A stretch of DNA of 64,000 nt. Origin: Streptomyces decoyicus. Its GTDB lineage: Bacteria; Actinomycetota; Actinomycetes; Streptomycetales; Streptomycetaceae. The stretch covers positions 8,494,001 to 8,558,000 of the forward strand of contig NZ_CP082301.1 of NCBI RefSeq assembly GCF_019880305.1, in the 5' to 3' direction. Shown in pieces: positions 26,659 to 35,818 of this stretch (position 1 is its first letter; each line of letters opens with the position of its first letter). The notes beneath the pieces were generated by a model, which worked only from the letters and a program-made list of their open reading frames with translations, did no database searches and was not told where the DNA came from. The position numbers were made by a program, and so were the translations under genes.

Positions 26659-27867
26659 TCACTGGCCGACGTGGTGTTGGAGTACGTCGCCGGTGTACTG
26701 GAATTCCTCCATGAGGCGGGTGGCATCGATGACGAGGACTCCGTACGGGTGGGTGGGGTCGGCGAGTGGCAGGCCGTCCTGCTCGGCCTGTTTGCTCACG
26801 CGGTGTCGACACCGCTGTGCCTGGTCCGCCAGCTGGCACAGCTGCGGGGCCTGCTCGTTCAGCTTGTCCTCATCAAGGGCGGCGAGAACCTGGGTGATCT
26901 CTGAGACGGACTCCAAGAAGTCTGCATAGCACCGCAGGAAAGAGCGGTAGTTGTGGTGCTCCTCGGGCTCGTTTTCGCGCCGTTGATCCAGGCTGCGTGT
27001 GAGGGATGCCATCTGGTACAGCGTCCGCTCCATTGCTTCCAGTACCGCGCCGTAGCCCTGGAAACTGGTGCGGCCGCGGTGTCGGCGCAGGAGTCGGCGT
27101 GGGTTGTAGTGGATGCTCTCTTGGGCTGTGCGCAGGCCCGTCCGGGCCTGGGTGACCAGTTCTCCGGTCTGGGCCGCCCGCTCCCGCCAGTGCCTGGCAC
27201 GCTCCTGGTCGAATTCACCTTCGCGCAGTGCCGGGTACATGTCGCTGACCAGGTCACACAGCGCGTGGGCGAGGGAGCGGATGCCTTGTTCGGCACCGCG
27301 AAGCCGCAAGGGCGGGAACACAGTGACGTTCACCAGGACGCCGACACTGCACCCGATGAGGACCAGCAGGATGATCTGTCCGAGCTGAGTGAGCTTGTCG
27401 AGGTCGGAAGTGGCGGAGACATATGTGGAGAACGCGAAGAACGCCGCGATGGGCACCTCAGTGCCCTGCGAGCCGAGGGTTGGCCACCGTCCGACGGTGA
27501 GCGCGACCAACGCCACCAGAGCGAAGGTCAGCAGGTCAGGACCGCCCAAGAACCCGAGAGCGGCCTGCACGGCCATACCCGCGGCCACGGCCCCCACATA
27601 GCGCGTGGACTGCAGCAGCGACTGATAGACCGTCACCTGCATGATCAGTACCGCGGAGAACGGCGCGAACGCCGGCGACTGAGCATGCAGGACGTTGTGG
27701 GAGAGCACCCAGGCGAGCGTGGCAGCGACCGTACCTTTCCCGATCAGCAGCGCCGTGTGACGCTCGTGACCCTCCGACCCCCATGCGCGCCGCCACCACT
27801 GAGCAGCCCGGGCCAGCCTCCCCTGCTGAACCGGATCCCCCCGCAGCTCACCTGCTGCATTGCTCAC
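26659..27867 (-). CDS. FUSC-family aromatic acid exporter-like membrane protein
   Basis: 402 residues. The N-terminal half has about six membrane helices (ALLIGKGTVAATLAWVLSHN, LTFALVALVALTVGRWP, LGQIILLVLIGCSVGVLVN), and the C-terminal half is a long soluble helical domain. This layout fits FUSC/ArAE exporters. GTG 27867 has a GGAGGAGGGG ribosome site. It stands alone; the substrate is unknown. Confidence 0.9.
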   Translation of the reverse strand: MSNAAGELRGDPVQQGRLARAAQWWRRAWGSEGHERHTALLIGKGTVAATLAWVLSHNVLHAQSPAFAPFSAVLIMQVTVYQSLLQSTRYVGAVAAGMAVQAALGFLGGPDLLTFALVALVALTVGRWPTLGSQGTEVPIAAFFAFSTYVSATSDLDKLTQLGQIILLVLIGCSVGVLVNVTVFPPLRLRGAEQGIRSLAHALCDLVSDMYPALREGEFDQERARHWRERAAQTGELVTQARTGLRTAQESIHYNPRRLLRRHRGRTSFQGYGAVLEAMERTLYQMASLTRSLDQRRENEPEEHHNYRSFLRCYADFLESVSEITQVLAALDEDKLNEQAPQLCQLADQAQRCRHRVSKQAEQDGLPLADPTHPYGVLVIDATRLMEEFQYTGDVLQHHVGQ

Positions 27868-28081
27868 ACCCCTCCTCCACCTGTCGAGACCGCGTCCCTC
27901 GGCTGCTGTTCTTCGGTCGGCATAGCTGTCCCTCCTCGCGTAGCGGCGGTGTCGGCGGACACCGATGTGACGTCAAACTCAGGTGCCGGGCCTGGGAGTA
28001 CCGGCCGTCGGCAGGGCACCGGACGTCCGGGTGGGCCCCAGCCTTCCTGCTGGGGCCCACCCGCGAGATGCATGTCTGAAC

Positions 28082-28255
28082 TCAGTCCTTGAGAGCGTCC
28101 TCGGCTTGTTCCTTGGCGGCGCGGAGGTCTCCCTCGGGTTCCTTCGCCAATCCTTCAGCGGGGGCGCTGTCGTTTCCGACCGCGCGCCCGGCTTCCTTCT
28201 CGACCTTGCCGGCGGCTTACTCAGACTTGGCCTTGGCCTTTTCGCTGGCGCTCAT
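28082..28255 (-). pseudogene. csbD: CsbD-family stress protein with an internal stop
   Basis: 58 codons from ATG 28255 (AAAGGA upstream) to TGA 28082. It reads MSASEKAKAKSE, then TAA (codon 13, plus-strand TTA at 28217-28219), then AAGKVEKEAGRAVGNDSA and AKEQAEDALKD, the lysine/glutamate/alanine pattern of CsbD (a SigB-dependent general stress protein of Bacillus). A CAA or GAA codon probably mutated to TAA. GTTT-N15-GGGCAT upstream resembles a SigB-type promoter. Confidence 0.8.
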
Positions 28256-28446
28256 GACGCGGTCCTTTCGTAGGTGGCATAGCTCGGATGCCCCGCAATT
28301 CTCCTGCAAAACTGATGCTAATTCGGAACGGCGGGGCTGTGGTCCGGAGCGCGCTGTGGTGGAGGTGACTTCCCTGCGGGGACAGTGCATCTCCAGGCGC
28401 GGTGGCCTTATGGCCGCAATGAGAGGGATAATGCCTTACGAACGGC

Positions 28447-28504
28447 AAAAGCCTCGGGGCGGGTCAGACAGTGCCGTGCTGTCTGGCCCACCCCGAGGCT
28501 TTTT
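28447..28504. terminator. strong bidirectional rho-independent-type hairpin
   Basis: AAAAGCCTCGGGG ... CCCCGAGGCTTTT with an extended second stem (GTCAGACAG / CTGTCTGGC) and a short loop. T runs on either strand fit a terminator for the minus-strand gene that ends at 28518. The interval 28256-28446 holds nothing else. Confidence 0.75.
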
Positions 28505-28517
28505 GCTGGCAGGCTGG

Positions 28518-28688
28518 CTACCAGCGATACCACCGTCCACGCTTTCCGCCAGCTCCGGTGGAACGCAGCACGAATCCGAGCAGCCACAATGCAAGAACGA
28601 TGACCGCGACAATCCACAGGGCCTTGAGAGCGAACCCGGCACCGAAAAGAAGCAGTGCGAGAAGAAGAACGAGTAGCAGGGGAAACAT
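28518..28688 (-). CDS. very hydrophobic small membrane protein
   Basis: 56 residues, almost entirely two membrane helices (FPLLLVLLLALLLFGAGFAL and WIVAVIVLALWLLGFVL) plus a short Gly/Arg tail. GGAGGT lies 8 bases before ATG 28688. Proteins like this are common in Streptomyces stress regions. It is followed by the strong terminator. Confidence 0.8.
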   Translation of the reverse strand: MFPLLLVLLLALLLFGAGFALKALWIVAVIVLALWLLGFVLRSTGAGGKRGRWYRW

Positions 28689-28911
28689 ATTTATCAACCT
28701 CCGAGCCATCATGTGCCCCGCGCTTTTCCTCACACACGGAGAAACGCAGTGTTTCTCGGCTCACATGTAGGGCATCAGCACAGCCGCAAGTGACCTCACT
28801 GCATTCACCAACTGTCGTGGCACGGATGATCGCAGCGGCTCGGTTGCCCGCACACCCCACATCACCTTCGATTGTCCTTGGCCCCTGCCCCGCGCCACCG
28901 CCTGGCCGCTC

Positions 28912-29224
28912 GCGCGGCGGGTTCACCAGCATGCTTCACCTGAGTGCGGGCGGCCGCTGTAGGCCGCTCTCCCTGGCCATCGCACCAGGCAGCAAGCGGA
29001 CTGCACCCAGTTCGAAGCAGCCCTAGAGCAGATACGCGTCACGCGCATCGGGGCGGGCAGGAGCACGGCCCGTGCCGTACTTACCCCCGGCGCCGGGCAC
29101 CCGGCGTACGACGACAAACGCGGCTACGCCCTTGCCCAACCCGCCCTGACAGATGCCTACTTGGCCAAGCGTCGGAAGAGCGGTCGCAGTCCGACGGGAC
29201 ATGCAAGTTCCGGTGGCGGGTAGG
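28912..29224 (+). mobile_element. degenerate IS5-family transposase remnant
   Basis: GGFTSMLHLSAGGRCRPLSL, then in another frame TQFEAALEQIRVTRIGAGR and, degraded, HPAYDDKRG correspond to the central IS5 transposase region (usually H-L-x-x-D-G-x-x-x-P-L, then G-x-G-R-P-R-T-R-P). At least one frame break; no ends are visible. Confidence 0.55.
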
Positions 29225-29265
29225 GGCTTCTATGGCGAGGCCCAGCAACCGGAAGGAGCCAGAGC

Positions 29266-30159
29266 ATGAGCACGAGCACGGGCAACAGCACCTTGACGGT
29301 AGGAACGGCGCCCGAGACCTCGTCGAAGGTGTGTGCCGTTCCGGCCCCGGCGCTGCCGCAGATGCAGGATCCGCGGCATGTCGCTCCTGCCGACGCACGT
29401 AAGCTCTCGAAGCTGTTTCTCCTGCGACTTGAGGCCCTGGAAGAGGGCACGCCTGAGTACCAGTACGTGCGGAACACCCTTATCGAGATGAACCTGACCC
29501 TGGTGCGTTACGTCGCCCGCCGGTTCTCCAGCCGCAAGGAGTCCATGGAGGATGTGCTTCAGGTAGGCACGATCGGTCTGATCAAGGCGATCGACCGCTA
29601 TGACGTCTCTCGCGACGTGGAGTTCACCACGCTGGCCGTCCCGTACATCCAGGGCGAGATCAAGCGGTTCTTCCGCGACACCACCTGGTCGGTGCATGTG
29701 CCGCGGCGCCTGCAGGAGCTCCGGATCGACCTGGCCCGGGCCCGGGAGGAGCTGGAGGGGGAGGGCAGCCACGAGCCGTCCGTCGCGGAGCTCGCCGGCC
29801 ACCTGGACATGCCGGAGGGTGAGGTGGCGGAGGGGCTGGTTGCCTGCAACGGCTACGACAGCGACTCCCTCGACCGGCCGATCCAGGCCGGCGGTGGCGG
29901 CAAGCAGCAGACCGGCTTCGTCGCCGACCTCATCGGAGCCGAGGACCCCGCCCTCGCCCTGGCCGAGGACATCCATGCCCTCAAGCCGCACCTGGCCAAG
30001 CTTGACGACCGCGAGCGCACCCTCATCCAGCTGCGCTTCGGCGGCGAAATGACGCAGGCCGAAATCGGCGAGGAGCTCGGCCTCTCCCAGATGCACGTCT
30101 CCCGCCTGCTGACCCGCATCTGCGGCAAGCTGCGTGAGGGTCTCCTCGCCGCAGCGTGA
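29266..30159 (+). CDS. SigB/SigF-family RNA polymerase sigma factor (copy 2)
   Basis: 297 residues. Same architecture as the factor at 3753: NLTLVRYVARRFSSR, EDVLQVGTIGLIKAIDRYD (region 2), RDTTWSVHVPRRLQELR (region 3) and TQAEIGEELGLSQMHVSRLL (region 4 helix-turn-helix). GGAAGGAG lies 7 bases before ATG 29266. The two proteins are about 70% identical by eye, so their promoter preferences may overlap. No anti-sigma gene is adjacent. Small stress-type membrane proteins flank it on both sides. Confidence 0.95.
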   Translation: MSTSTGNSTLTVGTAPETSSKVCAVPAPALPQMQDPRHVAPADARKLSKLFLLRLEALEEGTPEYQYVRNTLIEMNLTLVRYVARRFSSRKESMEDVLQVGTIGLIKAIDRYDVSRDVEFTTLAVPYIQGEIKRFFRDTTWSVHVPRRLQELRIDLARAREELEGEGSHEPSVAELAGHLDMPEGEVAEGLVACNGYDSDSLDRPIQAGGGGKQQTGFVADLIGAEDPALALAEDIHALKPHLAKLDDRERTLIQLRFGGEMTQAEIGEELGLSQMHVSRLLTRICGKLREGLLAAA

Positions 30160-30322
30160 AGCTGCCCGGCGGCGTGACGGGAGTGCGGGAGTCGGCTCCC
30201 GAGCCTATTGCGTCCGGCGTCACGGCGGTGCGCCACCCTGGTGGTGACGACAGCACCAGTTGCCGTTGCCGCGGTCCGGGATCAAAGTAAAAAAGAACAC
30301 TTATGCGAGATCGGAGCTGGTC

Positions 30323-30478
30323 ATGGTCGTTCTCGGCGTCATTCTTCTGGTCGTCGGATTCGTGACGGGCCTGTCCATCCTGTGGACCATCGGCATCGTG
30401 CTCGTGGCCATCGGCGCGATTCTGTGGCTTCTGGGCGCGATGGGGCACGCCGTCGCGGGACGAAAGCATTACTGGTAG
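30323..30478 (+). CDS. DUF6131-like small membrane protein
   Basis: 51 residues: two membrane helices (MVVLGVILLVVGFVTGLSIL, IVLVAIGAILWLLGAMG) and a basic end GRKHYW. The spacing and the end match the short Streptomyces family called DUF6131. GGAG precedes ATG 30323 by 7 bases. It follows sigma factor 2 by 163 bases and may belong to its regulon. Confidence 0.8.
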   Translation: MVVLGVILLVVGFVTGLSILWTIGIVLVAIGAILWLLGAMGHAVAGRKHYW

Positions 30479-30613
30479 CGGAAGCCAGCTGTCGGCGGCG
30501 GTCGAGGAAGAACGTGCCGAAGACCGGCTACGCGCCGTCCGCGCCGCTTGGATTCACCCGCGAGTCTGGAATTGATCTGCTTTTGGCGTCAGCAACTGCA
30601 AGCGGAGGACCCG

Positions 30614-31171
30614 ATGTCCACTGGGACACTCATAGCCATCATTGTGCCGATCGTGGTCGTGCTTCTGGTGTGCGCGCTGGCGGCATCGGTGATCATGCGT
30701 CGTCGCCGGCTGCAATCACGGTTCGGACCGGAGTACGAGCGGACCGTGAAGGCCAAAGGCAGCCGTAGGGCGGCTGAGCGCGATCTGCGTGCACGCGAGC
30801 AGCGCCACGACGCGCTGCACATCAAGGAGCTGCCACCATCTGCCCGGGACCGGTACGCCCATGAATGGGGCCAGGTGCAGGAACGCTTCGTCGACCAGCC
30901 CGAGGACGCGGTCCATGACGCCGACCGGCTGGTGACCTCACTCATGAGCGACCGCGGTTACCCCACCGAAGGGCTTGACCAGCAGCTGAGTGACCTGTCG
31001 GTGGAGCACGGGCGCACCCTGGAGCACTACCGGGCCGCCCACGAGGTCAATGGGCGCAGTACGCGGCACGAGGCAACGACGGAGGAACTGCGGGGCGCGA
31101 TGGTGCATTACCGCGCGCTGTTCACGGAACTGCTGCACAACGGCCAGACACCACGGCAGAGCGGTGCGTGA
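30614..31171 (+). CDS. membrane-anchored helical protein, paralogue 1
   Basis: 185 residues: one N-terminal membrane helix (GTLIAIIVPIVVVLLVCALA), a basic linker, then a helical domain with WGQVQERFVDQPEDAVHDAD and TEELRGAMVHYRALFTELL. GGAGG lies 6 bases before ATG 30614. The C-terminal domain is shared with the next gene, so the two are related and probably act together. Function unknown. Confidence 0.85.
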   Translation: MSTGTLIAIIVPIVVVLLVCALAASVIMRRRRLQSRFGPEYERTVKAKGSRRAAERDLRAREQRHDALHIKELPPSARDRYAHEWGQVQERFVDQPEDAVHDADRLVTSLMSDRGYPTEGLDQQLSDLSVEHGRTLEHYRAAHEVNGRSTRHEATTEELRGAMVHYRALFTELLHNGQTPRQSGA

Positions 31172-31226
31172 GCCCGTGCGACACCGGCAGGCAAGGCACG
31201 GCCCGGACGGAAACGGAGGCGGAAAG

Positions 31227-31718
31227 ATGGAGCGCAGAGACATATCCGAGCCTGGAGCGGGCGGCCCCTCCACCGAAGACCTGGCAGGCACGCGACAGCA
31301 CATGGGCGGCGCTGCCCAGGAGCCCCAGTCCGAGGTGCCACCAAACCTCCCGGGCGAGGCCACAGCCGCAGACCTGGGGGGCTCCACGCCCCGAGACGAA
31401 GGCCGGGACGCCTCACCGGACAGGAACGGGGGAGCCGAGGTCCAGGAGCCGGACGCGCCGCTCCTCGGGCCGGAGCAGGAGGAGTTCCGCAGCCGGTGGC
31501 AGCGGATCCAGAGCGAATTCGTCGACGATCCACGCGAGGCGGTAGGCGCGGCGGACACGCTGGTCGCCGAGGTCATGCAGGCCCTGGCAACGACCTTCTC
31601 CGAACACAAGCAAGGACTCGAAGGCCAGTGGCACCGTGGCGAGGAAGTGGCGACGGAGGAACTGCGCGTCGCCCTCCAGCGATACCGCTCCTTCTTCAAC
31701 CGCCTGCTCAACACCTGA
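31227..31718 (+). CDS. soluble helical protein, paralogue 2
   Basis: 163 residues: a disordered Gly/Pro/Glu-rich N-terminal half, then the domain WQRIQSEFVDDPREAVGAAD, ADTLVAEVMQALA and TEELRVALQRYRSFFNRLL, which parallels the end of the preceding protein. It lacks its membrane helix. GGAGGCGG lies just before ATG 31227. It lies 55 bases after gene 30614 in the same operon. Confidence 0.85.
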   Translation: MERRDISEPGAGGPSTEDLAGTRQHMGGAAQEPQSEVPPNLPGEATAADLGGSTPRDEGRDASPDRNGGAEVQEPDAPLLGPEQEEFRSRWQRIQSEFVDDPREAVGAADTLVAEVMQALATTFSEHKQGLEGQWHRGEEVATEELRVALQRYRSFFNRLLNT

Positions 31719-31836
31719 CCTCGCGTCCCACAGGGCCGTCTCACAGGCGCCCGCCTGCCACAAAACCCCAGCTGGGATGAGTGGCAACCGGAGAGGTGCC
31801 ACCATTTCGACAGACGCAGCACACCGGAGGTGTGAG

Positions 31837-34335
31837 GTGGCACCAGTGCCCGGTCGCATCGCAGAGCCATGGGGGACGCGTATACCGTACGGGCTGGGAG
31901 AGGAGTGGCCGGTCCGGGTGGATACTCAGCTCGCCGACGGAGTAACCGAACGCGATGTCGAGCGGTGGGTTCCCACGACCTCGCTTCTGCACTCCAACGG
32001 GGATGCGATGGACGTGGCGGTCGGCGCGGGCCGGATCCTAGGGGTGAGAGGCCGGCCCGGCGACAGGGTCAACCGGGGACGTCTCGGGCCTAAGGACCTC
32101 TTCGGCTGGCAGGCGAATGCCGCTCCCGACCGGCTCACCCGGCCGCTGGTGCGGGAGGCGGGCCGACTGACCGAGACGGACTGGCCCACCGCCATGGAAC
32201 GGATCGTGGACCGGTCGCAACACCTGCTGACGGAGTGCGGTCCCGGCTCGATCGGCTTCTACACCACCGGCCAGTTGTTCCTCGAGGAGTACTACACCCT
32301 CGCGGTCATCGCACGGGCCGGGGTCGGCACCAACCATCTGGACGGCAACACCCGCCTTTGTACCTCCACCGCCGCCGAGGCGCTCAAGCAGAGCTTTGGC
32401 TCGGACGGCCAGCCGGGCTCTTACTCGGATCTCGACCACGCCGACACCCTCGCCCTCTTCGGGCACAACATGGCGGAGACCCAGCCCGTGCTGTGGATGC
32501 GTGTACTGGACCGGCTGGCCGGGCGGCAGCCGCCGAAGCTGGTCTGCGTGGACCCGCGGCCCACGCCTTCCGCCCTCCGGGCGACCGTCCACCTCGCGCC
32601 CCGGGCAGGCACCAACGTCGCCCTGATGAACGCGCTGCTCCACGAAATCATCCGCACTGGCCGGATCGACGAAGAATACGTCCGGGCCCATACCACGGGG
32701 TTCGACGAACTGAAGCAGTGCGTGGCCGAGTGCACGCCGCACTGGGCGTCAGACATCTGCGACGTGCCTGCCGAATCGATCCGAGAAGCTGCGGAGATCC
32801 TCGGCACAGCACGTCGGCTGGTGTCCACAGTGCTCCAGGGCTTCTACCAGTCCCACCAGGCGACCGCCGCCGCGGTACAGGTCAACAATCTGCACCTGGT
32901 GCGCGGCATGATCGGCCGGCCGGGCGCGGGAGTGCTGCAGATGAACGGCCAGCCCACGGCGCAGAACACCCGGGAGTGCGGTGCCAACGGAGATCTGCCG
33001 GGCTTCCGCAACTGGCAGAACGACGACCACGTCGCCGAACTCGCCCAGGTGTGGAACGTCGACCCTGCCACCATTCCGCATTTCGCTCCGCCCACGCATG
33101 CCATGCAGATGTTCCGCTACGCCGAACAGGGATCGCTGAGGATGCTCTGGATCAGCGGGACCAACCCGGCCGTCTCCCTGCCCGAACTCGCCCGTATCCG
33201 TGCCCTTTTGAGGGACGAGGGCCTCTTCACCGTCGTCCAGGACATTTTCCTGACCGAGACCGCGCAGCTCGCCGATGTGGTGCTCCCTGCGGCGACGTGG
33301 GCAGAGAAGACCGGCACCTGCACCAACGCCGACCGCACAGTCCATCTGTCTGAGAAAGCCATCGAGCCGCCCGGCCGGGCGCGCGCCGACCTCGACATCT
33401 TTCTCGACTACGCCCGGCGCATGGAATTTCACGACCGGGACGGAGGACCACTCGTGTCCTGGCACGACCCCGAATCCACCTTCGAAGCGTGGAAGAAGTG
33501 CAGCGCCGGACGGCCCTGCGACTACACCGGCCTCACCTATGAGCGACTCCGGCAGGCCGGCGGCATCCAGTGGCCCTGCACGGCCTCCACGCCCGGAGGA
33601 ACGGAACGCCTTTACACCGAGGGGTTCATGTGGGCCGACGCCGCGCTGTGCGAAAGCTACGGAAAGGACGTCGTCACGGGAGCCGCCTCTTCCGGGATCG
33701 AGTACCAAGGGGCGAATCCGCAGGGAAAGGCGATGATCAAGGCGGCCGAGTACCTTCCGCCGCACGAATCCCCGTCCCCGGAGTATCCCCTCCAACTCAC
33801 CACCGGACGTACTCTCTACCACTTCCACACCCGCACGAAGACCGGACGCGTCCCCCAGTTGAACGCCGCAGCCCCCGACGTGTGGATCGAGCTCTCCCCG
33901 GCCGAGGCGGCCCGACACGGGGTGCAGGAGGGCGACATGGTGGAGGCCGCAACGCCCCGGGGCTCCGTACGCGGCAGGCTCCGGATCACCCACATCCGCG
34001 ACGGCATGCTCTTCGTGCCCTTCCACTACGGATACTGGGACACCCCTCAAGGCAGCGGCCCCGCCGCAGACGACGGCGGCCGGGCGGCGAACGAGACCCT
34101 GGTCACCGACTGGGACCCCGTCTCGAAGCAGCCGATTTTCAAGACCGCTGCTGCCCGTCTCTCGCTCGTCGAACGCGGCCTCGGGCGGAGTGCGCCCGCC
34201 CCGTCCGTCGCAGCCTCCGCACCCGCCCCTTCCGCTGCGCCCGACACGGGGACCGGTGGCGGGGGCCCGGAGACGGGGCGAGTCCCCGGCCGTCCGCGAA
34301 ACGAGAACGAACCACGGGACGGTGACGCCGGGTGA
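31837..34335 (+). CDS. molybdopterin oxidoreductase lacking the [4Fe-4S] cysteines
   Basis: 832 residues of the NapA/NasA/formate-dehydrogenase superfamily (Mo-bisMGD). The probable molybdenum ligand Cys175 sits in NTRLCTSTAAEA, and HNMAETQPVLW, QMNGQPTAQNTRECG, WISGTNPAVS and ETAQLADVVLPAATWAEKTG are the usual cofactor-binding segments; the C-terminal domain shows LTTGRTLYHFHTRTKTG. The N-terminal CxxC..C cluster motif is replaced by TSLLHSNGDAMDV, and the fourth cysteine (NRGRLC type) by Gly. A proline/alanine-rich tail follows. GTG 31837 has GGAGG 6 bases upstream. The stop overlaps the next gene (GTGA). Physiological substrate unknown. Confidence 0.93.
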   Translation: MAPVPGRIAEPWGTRIPYGLGEEWPVRVDTQLADGVTERDVERWVPTTSLLHSNGDAMDVAVGAGRILGVRGRPGDRVNRGRLGPKDLFGWQANAAPDRLTRPLVREAGRLTETDWPTAMERIVDRSQHLLTECGPGSIGFYTTGQLFLEEYYTLAVIARAGVGTNHLDGNTRLCTSTAAEALKQSFGSDGQPGSYSDLDHADTLALFGHNMAETQPVLWMRVLDRLAGRQPPKLVCVDPRPTPSALRATVHLAPRAGTNVALMNALLHEIIRTGRIDEEYVRAHTTGFDELKQCVAECTPHWASDICDVPAESIREAAEILGTARRLVSTVLQGFYQSHQATAAAVQVNNLHLVRGMIGRPGAGVLQMNGQPTAQNTRECGANGDLPGFRNWQNDDHVAELAQVWNVDPATIPHFAPPTHAMQMFRYAEQGSLRMLWISGTNPAVSLPELARIRALLRDEGLFTVVQDIFLTETAQLADVVLPAATWAEKTGTCTNADRTVHLSEKAIEPPGRARADLDIFLDYARRMEFHDRDGGPLVSWHDPESTFEAWKKCSAGRPCDYTGLTYERLRQAGGIQWPCTASTPGGTERLYTEGFMWADAALCESYGKDVVTGAASSGIEYQGANPQGKAMIKAAEYLPPHESPSPEYPLQLTTGRTLYHFHTRTKTGRVPQLNAAAPDVWIELSPAEAARHGVQEGDMVEAATPRGSVRGRLRITHIRDGMLFVPFHYGYWDTPQGSGPAADDGGRAANETLVTDWDPVSKQPIFKTAAARLSLVERGLGRSAPAPSVAASAPAPSAAPDTGTGGGGPETGRVPGRPRNENEPRDGDAG

Positions 34336-34808
34336 ACGACATTACCGTCATTCTGGCCGCGCTCCTCGAGGGGGAGGACAAGCTCGCGCTCAGACTGCTC
34401 GACCTGGCGCAGCGGCATGCTGCCGAGACCGAGGTGCATCATGTCGCGCGGTACCTCGCCCGATGGTCCTACGACAGCGGAGACCGCATCAGAGCGATCG
34501 GCCCGCATTACAGCCTGCCCGACCCCACACGCCCGAGCCACCGGAGCGACGGGGCACGGCAGGATGCAGCCTCCGTACCGCAGGGGCGGGACAGCGGGCT
34601 GGTCCTCCTGAGGGAGCTGTGCGAGGTGCACCTCACGGCCGTGGGAAACTCCCTGCACTGGGACATGCTCACCCAAGCCGCACAGGCAAACAGAGACGAC
34701 CGGCTGCTGGAGCTGGCTTCGACCTGCCAGCCCTATACGCGGCGACAGATGCGCTGGACCCACACCGTGCTGAAAGAACTCAGCCCCCAACTACTGACCA
34801 GTGCCTGA
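34332..34808 (+). CDS. helical partner protein of the molybdoenzyme
   Basis: 158 residues, mostly helical (LALRLLDLAQRHAAETEVHH, LARWSYDSGDRIRAIG, LLRELCEVHLTAVGNSLHWD). GTG 34332 overlaps the molybdoenzyme stop by four bases, so production is coupled. It may be a chaperone or electron-transfer partner; no metal site is certain (three His-rich segments are present). Family not recognised. Confidence 0.8.
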   Translation: MNDITVILAALLEGEDKLALRLLDLAQRHAAETEVHHVARYLARWSYDSGDRIRAIGPHYSLPDPTRPSHRSDGARQDAASVPQGRDSGLVLLRELCEVHLTAVGNSLHWDMLTQAAQANRDDRLLELASTCQPYTRRQMRWTHTVLKELSPQLLTSA

Positions 34809-34849
34809 ACTGCGTGGTGCTCCGGTCGAGGCGGCTGCCGTGTCGTCGT

Positions 34850-35320
34850 AGAGCGAAGGCCGGACATCGGCGACGATCTGGACCTCCAGCGGACGCTGCA
34901 GTTACTTCCCTTCTTCGTGATCGGGCTGTTGCTGCGGCCGGAGCACTTCAAGCTCGTACGCCGCATGAAGGCGCGGAGCGCGGCCGCGCCCCTCTTCGCG
35001 GCTGCCCTGGTCTTCGCGTACTGGGCGGCGCCGCGGATGAACGCCGTCTGGTTCTACGACCGTGACGCCGCACAGGAACTCGCCGCCCCCTGGTGGAGCG
35101 GCGCGGTGATGTCGCTGGCGGTATCCGGCTGCTTGCTGGTGCTGGTGGCCTGCTTCTTCGCCTGGGTACCGGGCCGACGATGTGGTGTACGGCGCTGGGC
35201 GCGGGCGCCCTCTACGGCTATCTGCTGCACGGCTTCCTCGCCAAGGGGTCGCGCTTCTGGAACGGGTACGACAACCGGTGGGTGCACACGCCCTGGGGCG
35301 CGGTGCTGCTCACCCTCTGA
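34850..35320 (+). pseudogene. acyltransferase-3-like membrane protein, C-terminal remnant
   Basis: LQLLPFFVIGLLLRPEHFKL, AAPLFAAALVFAYWAAPRMN and, after a frame break near 35170, LGAGALYGYLLHGFLAKGSR are the last membrane segments of an acyltransferase-3 protein (peptidoglycan or polysaccharide acetylation). The N-terminal catalytic half is missing. Confidence 0.6.
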
Positions 35321-35452
35321 CCGGCGACACTCGCTAAGTGGGAGGTGATCGGACGCGCCTCCGCCGCCCGACGGTTTCCGAGGGGGCGGGGCCACTGGTG
35401 CCGGGCGCATGATGGGAAGGGGGGAAGGGGGGCGCACGAAGGAGGTCCAGCC

Positions 35453-35818
35453 ATGACAGCGACCACCAGGGACGCGGCACCCATCGAGCTCACCGATGGT
35501 GAGCTGGAGCTACGCCTGCAGGACATCGGTGGAGGCATGTCCGTTGGCTACATCAGGGCTCCCGCCGGTACGGACCTCGGCCCGGCCCTCAAGGGCATGC
35601 CGGATGACTTGTGCCAGTGTCCGCACTGGGGCTTCGTCACCAAGGGGCGGCTGCGGATGCGGACGAAGGAAGGTACGGAGGAGTATCAGGCGGGTGATGC
35701 CTACTACTGGGCGCCCGGACACGCCCCCGAGGCGATGGAGGACAGCGAGTTCATGGAGTTCTCGCCGACCGAGGAGTTCCGTAAGGTGCTCGACCACATC
35801 AAGGGGAACGCCGGCTAG
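35453..35818 (+). CDS. cupin-domain protein
   Basis: 121 residues. A small beta barrel: WGFVTKGRLRMRTKEGTEEY (motif 1, H/G-x-x-G-x-x type) and DAYYWAPGHAPEAMEDSEF (motif 2) indicate a conserved-barrel cupin with a possible metal site (His in PGHAPE). GGAGG precedes ATG 35453. Enzyme or binding role unknown. Confidence 0.8.
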   Translation: MTATTRDAAPIELTDGELELRLQDIGGGMSVGYIRAPAGTDLGPALKGMPDDLCQCPHWGFVTKGRLRMRTKEGTEEYQAGDAYYWAPGHAPEAMEDSEFMEFSPTEEFRKVLDHIKGNAG

